NCBI RefSeq assembly: GCF_000615975.1
Contig: NZ_BAMP01000004.1
Coordinates: forward strand, 43,367-107,366
Direction: 5' to 3'
From: Nitratireductor aquibiodomus NL21 = JCM 21793
Lineage (GTDB): Bacteria > Pseudomonadota > Alphaproteobacteria > Rhizobiales > Rhizobiaceae
Length of the DNA: 64,000 bases
Below, one piece after another: positions 1 to 9,081 of this stretch (its first letter is position 1; each line of letters opens with the position of its first letter). Both the position numbers and the translations under genes were made by a program. A model generated the notes under the pieces. The model saw only the letters and a list, made by a program, of their open reading frames with translations. It did not search any database and was not told the origin of the DNA.

Positions 1-716
1 GGCAGTTCGTCGAGAGCGATCTGAGCGATCTGGCGCAGTCCATTCGCGAGCATGGAATCGTGCAGCCCGTGGTCGTGCGCTCGGGCGACGCGCCGGGCCG
101 CTTTGAAATCATCGCCGGTGAACGGCGGTGGCGTGCGGCACAGCGGGCCGGTTTGACGGAAGTGCCGGTGATCCTGCGGGAAGTGGATGACAAGGCCGCG
201 CTGGAACTCGCCATCATCGAGAACGTCCAGCGTGCCGATCTCAACCCGCTTGAAGAAGCGCGGGGCTATCAGCAGCTTATCGATGAGCACAATTACACGC
301 AGGCCGATCTGGGGCAGGTCATCGGCAAGAGCCGAAGCCATGTAGCCAATACATTGCGGCTTCTGAAGCTGCCGGACGCGATTGGCGATCTGATCATTGA
401 CGGTTCCCTGTCGGCGGGTCATGCGCGCACACTGGTTACGGCGGAAGATCCCGTTGGTCTCGCGCAGCGTATCGTCGAGGATGGTCTTTCGGTGCGCCAG
501 GCAGAAGCTCTGGCCGCTGCGCCACGCGGTGAGGAAAAAGCGCCGCGGCCGCCCAAGAAGGAAAAAGACGCCGATACGCTGGCGCTGCAGAAGCTTCTCA
601 GCGATCGCACTGGCCTCAACGTCGTGATCAATCACAAGGAGCGTGGCGGCGAATTGAAGATCGCCTATCGCTCTCTTGAGCAGCTCGACGAACTGTGCCG
701 GCTTTTGCAGCAGTAG
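1..716 (+). CDS. parB: Chromosome-partitioning protein ParB, 5'-truncated by the window edge
   Basis: This is the C-terminal part of ParB, the CTP-dependent DNA clamp that binds parS and works with ParA in chromosome segregation. The frame is open from base 3, so the true start lies outside the window; the GTG at 60 is internal. The CTP-binding motif GERRWRA is visible early on, followed by a helix-turn-helix region (YTQADLGQVIGKSRSHVANT) and a basic proline- and lysine-rich linker. The end of the frame (LDELCRLLQQ) matches the ParB dimerisation domain. The stop is at 714-716 and the gene is convergent with holA. ParA would normally lie just upstream, outside the window. The identification is firm. 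Confidence 0.96.
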   Translation, partial: QFVESDLSDLAQSIREHGIVQPVVVRSGDAPGRFEIIAGERRWRAAQRAGLTEVPVILREVDDKAALELAIIENVQRADLNPLEEARGYQQLIDEHNYTQADLGQVIGKSRSHVANTLRLLKLPDAIGDLIIDGSLSAGHARTLVTAEDPVGLAQRIVEDGLSVRQAEALAAAPRGEEKAPRPPKKEKDADTLALQKLLSDRTGLNVVINHKERGGELKIAYRSLEQLDELCRLLQQ

Positions 717-723
717 TTCCCGG

Positions 724-754
724 GATCGGCCTGGCTGCTTTTGCCTGGCCGATC
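724..754. terminator. Hairpin between convergent parB and holA
   Basis: An inverted repeat GATCGGCC (724-731) and GGCCGATC (747-754) encloses a T-rich loop. It sits 8 bases after the parB stop. There is no clear T-run after the stem, so termination is inferred from position. Confidence 0.4.
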
Positions 755-849
755 ATCCTCGACCCTGTTCCCGGCATTCTTTGAATGGCAGGTATGCCTC
801 GCAGGCCTGATGCGTAGGCAATTCAACATCTTACGTGATTTCCGACAGC

Positions 850-1890
850 TTAGCGGCGTCCGCGCGCACCCTCGACCGTCAGGGCGAGCAATGCCTGGCG
901 GGCGATCGAGCCGGCCAGTGCCGGCTTCTGGCGGGTGCGCAGGATCGTCGCCTGCAGGCGCTCTGCGGCATTCTGCAGTGCCGTGCTGCTCCAGCGGCCC
1001 AGTGCGTTTTCAACGGTTTTGCGGCGCGAGAAGAAGACCGGCGGCCTGGCGCCGGCAACGGCTGCGCTGGCTGACACGCCCTTGTTGTCCATCGCAGTGC
1101 GCATGACCTGCAGCGCATGGATCTGACGGAGCGTTGCGGAGAGCACGAGAAAAGGCGGGTTTCCAGCGGCAAGAAAGCGCTGAAATGCGCTGTCGAATGC
1201 CTGAAAACGGCCGGAAATAATCGCGTCCACCGCCTCGTCGCTGCTCAGGCCCGCGACGTCTCCAATGAGCAGGCGGATGTCCTCCGGTGTTACCTCGCTG
1301 GCACCGGCGCAGTAGAGGGCCAGTTTCTCCAGCTCGCCGCGTGTCGCCAGCCGGTCGCCGCCAAGGTTGGCTTTGAGAAGCTGGCGTGCCTCCAGTGAGA
1401 TTTTCAGGCCTGCGCCGCCGAGCGTTTCGTCGATAACCGCATCAATGCCGCGCCCGTCATCCGCGTAGCAGGGCAGGGCCATGGCGCCTGCGCCACGCTC
1501 GACCGCCGAACGCAGGGAGGAGCCTTTGCGAAGGTCGCCGCCTTCGATGAGAATTGCGCAGTCCGCAGGGGGCGCTGCGATGAGCGCGGTGACGTCGCTG
1601 ACCAGCGCCTTCTGGTTGCCTGCGCCCTTCACCCAGATGAGGCGCTGATCGGAAAACATCGGCACGGTTTGCGCCTCGTCGGCAAGACGCCCCGGCTGCT
1701 GCTCCACTTCATTGGCCTCAATGCGCACAACGGTGAAGGGGTCGTCCAGCGGCAGGCCTGTGCCGGCAGCAAAGCGCCTGGCGCGCTCGCTGACAAGTCC
1801 GCGATCAGGCCCGTATATCAGAATGATCCGATAGGCCTGCTCCGGCTTTGCAAGCCAACGGTCGACTTCGTGCGCTTTCTTCTGTGCCAT
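850..1890 (-). CDS. holA: DNA polymerase III subunit delta (clamp loader)
   Basis: HolA opens the beta clamp as part of the gamma/delta clamp-loader complex. The protein begins MAQKKAHEVDRWL and contains the family pattern ILIYGPDRGLVSERA near the N-terminus, then LIWVKGAG, ILIEGGDLRKGSSLR and the central ATRGELEKLALY segment typical of delta. The open frame extends further upstream to 2067, but those extra 59 codons do not look like delta; the start at 1890 gives 346 residues, the usual size. In related genomes an LptE-like gene and leuS precede holA. Here the upstream neighbour is a divergent cyclase gene, so the usual order is broken. The frame is intact. Confidence 0.93.
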   Translation of the reverse strand: MAQKKAHEVDRWLAKPEQAYRIILIYGPDRGLVSERARRFAAGTGLPLDDPFTVVRIEANEVEQQPGRLADEAQTVPMFSDQRLIWVKGAGNQKALVSDVTALIAAPPADCAILIEGGDLRKGSSLRSAVERGAGAMALPCYADDGRGIDAVIDETLGGAGLKISLEARQLLKANLGGDRLATRGELEKLALYCAGASEVTPEDIRLLIGDVAGLSSDEAVDAIISGRFQAFDSAFQRFLAAGNPPFLVLSATLRQIHALQVMRTAMDNKGVSASAAVAGARPPVFFSRRKTVENALGRWSSTALQNAAERLQATILRTRQKPALAGSIARQALLALTVEGARGRR

Positions 1891-2303
1891 GTCGGCTGGA
1901 TACCACAGCGAACGGCCAAGGGCACGCGTGAAAAAGGGCGGGTGATGATCAGATAGTCGGTCGCGCGCTGCACTATTTGCCGGGGTTCTTTCATGCAAGG
2001 GTGCAGCGGCGTTGCGCGGGGCCGCTGGCTGAAGAAGAGCAGCGTCGATATAACCGGCCGTGTTCAATTCATATGCATATGAAACTGTTTACATGTGATG
2101 TGATCGTAGGGTTCCAGATGTGCTGTGGGCGCGGCTTAGCCGGGCAATCAAGACAGGAATGCGAAACGGGAGCGTTATCCAAGATCGCGTGGCCGCGCTA
2201 CTCATGTGCGATGATATTTGCATATGCATCCTTTTTCCGTTAGACCGTTTCAAGCTGCCTGTGGTGTTTCACCACGGCCTCAAATGTTTCTGGGAGGAGA
2301 CTT
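1891..2303 (+). promoter_or_regulatory. Divergent intergenic region with three palindromes upstream of the cyclase gene
   Basis: No gene is seen in these 413 bases. They hold a perfect 16-bp palindrome TTCATATGCATATGAA (2068-2083), a related 10-bp palindrome TGCATATGCA (2219-2228) that shares CATATGCA with it, and GTGGTG-TTT-CACCAC (2261-2275) just before the cyclase gene. A strong ribosome-binding site (GGGAGGAG) precedes the ATG at 2304. The paired CATATGCAT sites look like operators, perhaps for the MarR-type regulator encoded two genes downstream. Regulator assignment is inference. Confidence 0.55.
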
Positions 2304-3092
2304 ATGAGCCAGTCCATTATCGGTGAATTTGCCAACCAGTTGCTGTCAGGCAGGGTCGAGGTCGTCGATCTGTCTGCGGTGCTGGGTCCCGACACCCCGC
2401 TTCTCAAGCTGCCGCCTGAGCTTGCCGTGGATACCCCGAAAATCGAGATTCACAAGATCTCCGCTTATGATGACAACGGGCCCTGGTGGGCCTGGAACTG
2501 GCTCAAGCTTGGCGAACATTCCGGCACCCATTTCGATGCGCCGATCCACTGGATCACCGGACGCGACCATCCCGATGGTTCTACCGACACAATCGACCCT
2601 GCGAATTTTGTTGCTCCAGTCAATGTGATCGACTGTTCCAGGGAAACGGCAGAGAATCCCGATTTTCTGCTGACGGTCGACCATATCAAGGCCTGGGAGG
2701 CCGAGCATGGCGAGATACAAACAGGCGAATGGGTCGTTCTGCGCAGCGACTGGTACAAGCGAAACGGTTCTGAAGAGAGCTTTCTGAACGCCGACGAAAC
2801 CGGCCCGCATTCGCCGGGGCCAACGCCTGAAGCGATCACCTATCTGCTGGACAAGGGGATCATCGGCTGGGGCAGCGAGACGATCGGCACCGATGCCGGC
2901 CAGGCCGGTGGAATGGAGCCGCCATTCCCTGCGCACAACCTTCTGCACAAGGCCAATCGTTACGGTCTCGCCAGTCTCGCCAATCTCGACAAATTGCCGC
3001 CGAAGGGAGCAATCCTGATCGCGGCACCGCTGAAAATCGAGCATGGCACGGGCAGCCCCTGCCGCGTTCTGGCGCTTGTGGCCCGGGATTAA
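2304..3092 (+). CDS. Isatin hydrolase-like cyclase-family metal hydrolase
   Basis: This 262-residue protein belongs to the cyclase/kynurenine formamidase superfamily. The metal-binding signature HSGTHFDAPIH is complete, with His72, His76, Asp78 and His82 in place. From memory the whole protein is strikingly similar to the characterised manganese-dependent isatin hydrolase of Labrenzia, including the segments GEHSGTHFDAP, FLNADETGPHSPGPTP, GTDAGQAGGMEPPFPAHNLL and LASLANLDKLP. That enzyme opens isatin to isatinate during indole-3-acetate breakdown. The start has a GGGAGGAG ribosome-binding site. It is followed by a MarR regulator and an indolepyruvate-oxidoreductase-like pair, which suits a catabolic role for an indole derivative. 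Kynurenine formamidase activity is the main alternative. Confidence 0.82.
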   Translation: MSQSIIGEFANQLLSGRVEVVDLSAVLGPDTPLLKLPPELAVDTPKIEIHKISAYDDNGPWWAWNWLKLGEHSGTHFDAPIHWITGRDHPDGSTDTIDPANFVAPVNVIDCSRETAENPDFLLTVDHIKAWEAEHGEIQTGEWVVLRSDWYKRNGSEESFLNADETGPHSPGPTPEAITYLLDKGIIGWGSETIGTDAGQAGGMEPPFPAHNLLHKANRYGLASLANLDKLPPKGAILIAAPLKIEHGTGSPCRVLALVARD

Positions 3093-3189
3093 GCCGCCAG
3101 CACAATGGCGAACCCTCACAGAAGAATCACGGGCAGCGGCTTAAACGCGCTGCCCGCCGCTGAGAAGAGGGTTTTCATCCGCAATTGCC

Positions 3190-3237
3190 TGACATTTCGT
3201 GTGTCATGGAAGGTAGGGTAGCGGTTCAGACAGTCTG
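3190..3237 (+). promoter_or_regulatory. Candidate MarR operator pair upstream of the MarR gene
   Basis: Two inverted repeats lie between the cyclase and MarR genes: TGACA-N7-TGTCA (3190-3206) and CAGAC-A-GTCTG (3227-3237). They end 17 bases before the MarR start, where an autoregulatory site would be expected. No regulator has been matched to them. Confidence 0.4.
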
Positions 3238-3253
3238 CTGGTGAGAGGCTTTG

Positions 3254-3736
3254 ATGGACGAACGCTTGGATAGCAGGAACTCGAGAATTGAGACGCTGGG
3301 CCAGATGGGGCTTCAGCAATTCGCGCCTTATCTGATGAACCGCATCATGGGGCGTTACAATGCGACCCTGCGGCAGGATCTGCGCCGGCAGGGGCTGACG
3401 GTGCCGCAGGTGCGTGCGCTTGCCGTCCTGGCGGTCGGGGATGGCATGTCGATCAATGAGTTATCCGTCTACACGGTGATTGAGCAGTCGACCATGAGCC
3501 GCACGCTTGATGCACTGGAAGCTCAAGGCCTTGTTCGGCGCGAAGCCTGCCAGGACGACAGCCGCACCCGAAACATCTTCCTGACCGACAAGGGACGGGA
3601 AGAGTTCAACCGTGCATGGCCAGCCATGCACGAAGCCTTTGCCGAAATGTTCAGGGATATTGACGAAGCGGAATACTCGGCCTTCGTCGCCACGCTTCAG
3701 AAGATTCTCGGCAACATCAGAAAGCACGATTTTTAG
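3254..3736 (+). CDS. MarR-family transcriptional regulator
   Basis: A 160-residue winged-helix protein. Visible family features are the helix-turn-helix region (MSINELSVYTVIEQSTMSRTLDALEAQGLVRR, about residues 65-97) and the wing (DDSRTRNIFLTDKG). The ATG at 3254 is preferred over an adjacent TTG at 3251; a GAGAGG motif lies just upstream. MarR proteins usually bind a small aromatic ligand and repress nearby catabolic genes. MarR regulators are known to control auxin (indole-3-acetate) catabolic loci, and the isatin hydrolase-like neighbour fits that theme. Likely targets are the cyclase and oxidoreductase genes on either side. The ligand is unknown. Confidence 0.85.
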   Translation: MDERLDSRNSRIETLGQMGLQQFAPYLMNRIMGRYNATLRQDLRRQGLTVPQVRALAVLAVGDGMSINELSVYTVIEQSTMSRTLDALEAQGLVRREACQDDSRTRNIFLTDKGREEFNRAWPAMHEAFAEMFRDIDEAEYSAFVATLQKILGNIRKHDF

Positions 3737-3787
3737 CGAGCCCGCCCGCAGTGTGGAACTGCGGTGCCAGCGACGGGAGACTGCATC

Positions 3788-5940
3788 ATGGCTGAACGTT
3801 CGTTTGTGAAGGAGGTCCAGAAGCTTCGGCTCGGGACCGGCGAGACCTTCCACGGCGAAGGGATTCTCGCCATCACCAAGGCGCTTCTGCAATGCGGCGT
3901 GGGGTATGTGGGCGGCTATCAGGGCGCCCCTATCAGCCATCTTATGGACGTTCTGGCTGACGCACAGGACATTCTGGGCGAGCTCGGCGTGCATTTTGAA
4001 GCCAGCGCTTCCGAAGCGACGGCGACGGCCATGCTCGCGGCCTCCGTGCACTATCCCATTCGTGGCGCCTGCACGTTCAAATCGGCTGTTGGTCTCAACG
4101 TAGCATCCGACGCCCTTGCCAATCTCGCCTCTGGCGGTGTGACCGGGGGTGCGCTCATCATCGTTGGCGAGGATTATGGCGAAGGCTCTTCCATCATGCA
4201 GGAGCGCAGCCACCCCTTTGCCATGAAGAGCCAGGTCTGGCTGCTCGATCCGCGTCCCAATCTGCCCTCCATCGTCAAGGCCGTGGAAGATGGGTTCGAG
4301 CTTTCGGAAGTTTCCAACACCCCGGTCATGCTGATGGTGCGCATTCGCAGCTGCCATGTGACCGGCAGTTTCGAGACAAAGGACAACAAGCGCCCGGAAA
4401 TGACCGTTGCGGACGCGCTGGAAAATCCGCGGCGCGACACCAACCGCATCGTTCTGCCGCCCGCCTCCTTCCTGCATGAGAAGGAGAAGGTGGAGAAGCG
4501 CATGCCGGCCGCGGTGGATTTTATCCGCTCGCGCAGGATCAACGAGTTCTTCGGGCCCGAGCGGGGCAAGGCCGGCATCATTCTGCAGGGTGGCATGTAC
4601 AACAGTGTCATCCGGGCGCTGCAGCGCATCGGCCTTGCCGATGTCTATGGCGAGACGGACGTGCCGCTCTATGTGCTCAACGCCGTCTATCCGCTCATCG
4701 ATGACGAGGTGATCGACTTCTGCGCGGACAAGGATTCCGTTCTGATCGTGGAGGAGGGGCAGCCCAACTATCTTGAGCAGGCCATCGCTCGATGATGCAC
4801 AAGAAGGGCATCGACACACGCATTCTTGGCAAGGATGTCCTACCCATGGCGGGTGAATATACCGGCCAGGTCATGCTCGATGGCATCAGCGCCTATCTGC
4901 GTGCCAATGCGCCGGAGCTTCTGGCGGCGCAGGTGCTGGCCCCCAATGCGCCGGGCGAAAACACGCTGGCAGCGGATCTCGCCAAGGTGGTTCCGGGCCG
5001 GCCGCCGGGGTTTTGCACGGGCTGTCCCGAGCGGCCGATCTTCGCTGCCACCAAGCTGATCGAACAGGAAATGGGACCGCACCACATCTCGTCGGATATC
5101 GGCTGTCATCTGTTCTCGATCATGCCGCCCTTCGAGCTTGGGGCGACAACGATGGGCTATGGGCTTGGGCCGGCATCTGCATCTGCATTCAATTCACCGG
5201 ATGCGAAGCGGCGCTCGATCTCCTTCGTCGGCGATGGCGGCTTCTGGCACAACGGCCTGACCTCCTCGATCGGCAATGCGGTGTTCAACGAGAATGACGG
5301 CGTCATTGTCGTGGTCGACAACTTCTATTCGGCGGCGACCGGCGGGCAGGACATTCTTTCTTCCCGTGCCGACAATCCCACAAAGTCGACGAAACATCCG
5401 ATCACCGATGCGGTGAAGGGGATGGGCGTGAAATGGGTTCGGCATATCGACCGCACCTATGACGTGACCAAGGTACGCGCCGCACTGCGCGAGGCGCTGA
5501 CGACAAAGGAGAAAGGGCCGAAGGTGATCGTGGCCTCCTCCGAATGCATGCTCAACCGCCAGCGCCGGGAAAAGCCCCTTATGGCAAAAGCGATCTCGGG
5601 TGGCGAGCGGGTGGTGAAGCCGCGTTTCGGCGTAGACGAGGATGTCTGCACCGGTGATCACGCCTGTATGCGGCTTTCAGGCTGTCCGTCGCTTTCGGTC
5701 AAGAAACTGGATGATCCGTTGCGGGACGACCCGGTGGCCTCGATCGACCACACCTGCGTGGGCTGTGGGAATTGCGGCGAGGTGGCCGATGCGGCGGTTC
5801 TGTGCCCGTCCTTCTACCGCGCGGATGTGGTGCACAATCCTGGCCGGTGGGACCGTTTCGCAAACAGGGTGCGCAACACGGTGACCGGCTTTCTGCAGAC
5901 ACGTCGTGAAAAACGGCGCCTGACATTCGCAGACGCTTGA
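3788..5940 (+). CDS. Indolepyruvate ferredoxin oxidoreductase alpha-like subunit (frame broken)
   Basis: Thiamine-diphosphate 2-oxoacid:ferredoxin oxidoreductase of the IorA type, about 717 residues when restored. The first part (3788-4795) carries the pyrimidine-binding domain (GYQGAPISHLMD). The second (4792-5940) carries the TPP-binding domain (FCTGCPERP, then GDGGFWHNG) and a C-terminal two-cluster ferredoxin domain (CTGDHAC and CVGCGNC...CP). The two frames overlap by ATGA at 4792-4795. Continuity of the family sequence across the join (EEGQPNYLEQAIA, then MMHKKGIDTRI) indicates one missing base near 4785-4791 rather than a natural split, though coupled translation of two polypeptides cannot be excluded. 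Such enzymes convert an aryl-2-oxo acid and CoA to an acyl-CoA. Isatinate is proposed as substrate from the isatin hydrolase neighbour (inference). Confidence 0.85.
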
Positions 5941-5950
5941 GGGAACGACC

Positions 5951-7491
5951 ATGGCCAAGCGCATGAACGAAAAAGAAGAGCAGAAGATCATCAAGCTCGC
6001 CATTCTTGCCGTGGGCGGGCAGGGCGGCGGTGTTCTCACCAACTGGATCACCGATGTGGCCGAGCGCAACGGCTACCTTGCACAGGCAACATCCGTTGCG
6101 GGCGTGGCACAGCGTACCGGGGCGACGATCTACTATGTGGAGATGTGTCAGGATACCGGTCGCCGGCCGGTTTTCTCGCTGGCGCCGGCGCAGGGCGACA
6201 TCGACATTCTGATTGCCGCCGAGCTCATGGAGGCGGGGCGTGCGGTGATGCGCGGCTTCGTGACACCCGACCGCACGACGCTGATTGCCTCGGCGCACCG
6301 CATCGCGGCCGTTTCGGAGAAGATCGAGCCCGGTGACGGGCGCGCGGATTCGCCCACCGTTCACCGGAATGCGCGCGAAGCGGCGAACCGCTATATCTGT
6401 TTCGACATGGAAAAGGTGGCTGTCGAAGCCGGCTCTGTGATCTCATCGAGCCTGTTTGGCGCACTCGCGGGCTCGGGCGCGCTGCCATTTCCGCGTGAAA
6501 GCTACGAGGAAACCATCGAGGCTTCCGGGCGCGGGGTGAAGGCGAGCCTCGCGGCATTCGGCAGGGCGTTCGAGCTCACGGTTTCCGGTGAGCGCGTGGA
6601 AGAGGTGCGTGCCAATGCAGCGCCGGCTTCAAGGCAGATCGCGGTGGAGGGGCCGGAACGACTTGTGGCGCGGTGGAACGCATTGGCCGCCCGCGCGGAG
6701 GCCTATCCCGAACCGGTGAGAGCCATGGCGCTCGCGGGGCTGCGCAAGGTGGTCGACTATCAGGACCTCGCCTATGGCGCGGAATATCTCGACCGGCTCG
6801 AGAGTGCGCTGGCGCTGGACAGCGCAGAAAAGGGCCATGCCCTGGGAGAGGCAGCGGCCAAGCATGTGGCCAACGCCATGTGCTATGACGACATTCTGCG
6901 CGTTGCCGATCTGAAAACGCGAACTGCACGCGCTGAGCGCATCCGCAAGGAGATGAAGGTCGGCGGGGCCAATGTCCTGCAGGTGACGGAGTTCTTTCAC
7001 CCGCGCGTGGAAGAATTCTGTGGCACGCTGCCGGTGGGGCTTGGCCGTTTCATCGAGAACAGGCCGGGGCTTGCGCGCTGGGTCGACCGGCGCATCAATC
7101 GCGGCCGGCGTATCCGCACCGACAGCCTGCTCGGCTTTGGCGCGTTGTGGTTGATCGGCACGCTGCGGCCATGGCGCCGATCGCTGCTGCGTCATCAGGT
7201 GGAAGAGGCGCATCTGGAGCGCTGGTATGCGCTGGCGCTCGACACGGCGCAGCGCGACTATGCGCTGGCAGTGGAAATTCTCAATTGCCGACGGCTCATC
7301 AAGGGTTACAGCGACACGCATGTGCGCGCGCACTCCAAGTTCGACCGGGTGCTATCCGGCCTGACCCTGCTGGAGGGCCGCGATGATGCAGCAGACTGGC
7401 TTCGACGGCTGCGTGACGCCGCGCTCAAGGACGAGAAGGGCGAAATGCTCGATGGGGCGCTCAAGACGGTGGCGACGCTGGAAGCAGCTGA
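5951..7491 (+). CDS. Indolepyruvate oxidoreductase beta-like subunit (frame broken near the 3' end)
   Basis: Partner of the alpha subunit, starting 10 bases after it. The N-terminal PFOR gamma-type domain shows AILAVGGQGGGVLTNWI (about residues 14-30) and VAGVAQRTGATIYYVEM. It is followed by a long helical region typical of the large, roughly 510-residue beta subunits found in alphaproteobacteria. As given, the frame runs on to 7954 and would overlap argG by more than 250 bases, which is not credible. Restoring one base gives a stop at 7489-7491 and about 513 residues, the expected size. The exact site of the missing base is not clear; it lies between about 7300 and 7488. Confidence 0.8.
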
Positions 7492-7543
7492 GCACATTTG
7501 CGTGGGGGGCGGGGCCATGCCGGAAACGGCGTGGCCTCTTTCG

Positions 7544-7591
7544 TTTGCAGGCACTGGAATTTGCAGGCACGGGCATTTGCGGGGACTGGTC
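7544..7591. repeat. Three tandem 16-bp imperfect repeats before argG
   Basis: Units at 7544-7559 (TTTGCAGGCACTGGAA), 7560-7575 (TTTGCAGGCACGGGCA) and 7576-7591 (TTTGCGGGGACTGGTC) follow one another without gaps in the region between the oxidoreductase gene and argG. The first two differ at only two positions. Their role is unknown. Confidence 0.7.
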
Positions 7592-7691
7592 TTGCCCGCG
7601 CCGCCATTCCTGATATTAGTCGCCTCGACTTCCAAGGCTCCGGCGTGCGGAGCCGGCCGGCCATGCCGTACCTCTCATACCGGGAAAGACC

Positions 7692-8914
7692 ATGACGAAA
7701 CTCAAAGACGTGAAAAAGGTCGTGCTTGCCTATTCGGGCGGCCTCGATACCTCGATCATCCTCAAATGGCTGCAGACGGAGCTCAATGCCGAGGTGGTGA
7801 CCTTCACTGCCGATCTCGGCCAGGGCGACGAGCTGGAGCCGGCGCGCAAAAAAGCCGAGATGATGGGCATCAAGGAAATCTACATCGAGGATGTGCGCGA
7901 GGAATTCGTGCGCGATTTCGTCTTCCCGATGTTCCGCGCGAACGCCGTTTATGAGGGCGTCTATCTGCTGGGCACGTCGATTGCCCGACCGCTGATCTCC
8001 AAGCGTCTGGTGGAAATCGCTGCCGAGACCGGGGCTGACGCCATCGCCCACGGCGCGACCGGCAAGGGCAACGACCAGGTGCGTTTCGAGCTTTCGGCCT
8101 ATGCGCTTAATCCCGACATCAAGGTGATCGCACCCTGGCGTGACTGGGAGTTCAAATCCCGCACCGACCTGATCAATTTTGCCGAGGCACACCAGATCCC
8201 GGTGCCCAAGGACAAGCAGGGCGAGGCGCCTTTCTCCGTCGATGCGAACCTGTTGCACTCCTCTTCCGAAGGCAAGGTGCTGGAGGACCCGTGGGTGGAG
8301 CCGCCGGAATATGTGCATCAACGCAGCGTTTCGCCAATGGATGCGCCCGACGAGCCGACCGAGATCACCATCTCCTTCAAGGCGGGCGACGCCGTTGCCA
8401 TCAATGGTGAGGCGCTTTCGCCGGCAACGCTGCTCAAGGCGCTGAACGATCTTGGCCGCGACAATGGCATTGGCCGCCTCGACCTCGTGGAAAACCGCTT
8501 CGTGGGCATGAAGTCGCGCGGTGTCTATGAGACGCCCGGCGGTACCATTCTGCTTGCGGCGCACCGGGCGATGGAGTCCGTCACGCTCGATCGCGGTGCT
8601 GCTCATCTCAAGGATGAGCTGATGCCGCGCTATGCGGAGCTGATATACAATGGCTTCTGGTTCTCGCCGGAACGCGAGATGCTGCAGGCCGCCATCGACA
8701 AGAGCAGGAAGACGTGGAAGGCGAAGTGCGCCTGAAACTCTACAAGGGCAATGTGATCGTGACCGGCCGCAAGTCCGACAAGTCGCTTTATTCTGATGCA
8801 CTGGTTACCTTCGAGGACGATCAGGGTGCCTATGATCAGAAGGATGCAGCCGGCTTCATCAAACTGAATGCCTTGCGCCTGCGTACGCTGGCGGCGCGCC
8901 GGCGGGGCCGCTGA
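7692..8914 (+). CDS. argG: Argininosuccinate synthase (frame broken near codon 338)
   Basis: ArgG joins citrulline and aspartate using ATP in arginine synthesis. The N-terminal ATP pyrophosphatase motif AYSGGLDTS is intact, followed by [12 protein letters not shown] and [13 protein letters not shown]. The first frame stops at 8735. A second frame to 8914 supplies the rest ([20 protein letters not shown]...). One missing C in AAGAGC(C)AGGAAGAC near 8706 restores a continuous protein of about 407 residues, the normal family length. Because the remainder of the C-terminus is perfectly conserved, a sequencing error is more likely than a dead gene. A strong terminator follows at 8939-8965. Confidence 0.93.
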
Positions 8915-8938
8915 TCGATACAGCATTCTGATAGTGAG

Positions 8939-8965
8939 AAAGCCGGCTGTGATGCCGGCTTTTTT
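8939..8965 (+). terminator. Rho-independent terminator after argG
   Basis: AAAGCCGGC (8939-8947), a six-base loop, then GCCGGCTTTTTT (8954-8965) form a GC-rich stem followed directly by a T-run. Confidence 0.9.
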
Positions 8966-9036
8966 GTGTGTTGAGCTGCAGGCGCAGGGTTTGGCGTCTG
9001 CCGGCCCTTCGCTATGGCTCCGGGCGTTCGTCGCTC

Positions 9037-9060
9037 AAAAAGCCAAATCGTTGGCTTTTT
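9037..9060 (-). terminator. Bidirectional terminator hairpin downstream of the lytic transglycosylase
   Basis: AAAAAGCCAA (9037-9046), loop ATCG, TTGGCTTTTT (9051-9060) is a perfect 10-bp stem with A and T runs on either side, so it can act on both strands. It lies 21 bases beyond the minus-strand transglycosylase stop. Confidence 0.75.
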
Positions 9061-9081
9061 GCCCGCTACGCGGGACGCTCC

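Noticed and set aside
2323..4819. Other open frames across the isatin cluster on both strands
   Set aside because: They overlap genes with clear motifs and lack start signals.
7498..7695. Small plus-strand frame between the oxidoreductase gene and argG
   Set aside because: It covers the tandem repeats and has no ribosome-binding site or family features; it arises from the broken frame of the preceding gene.
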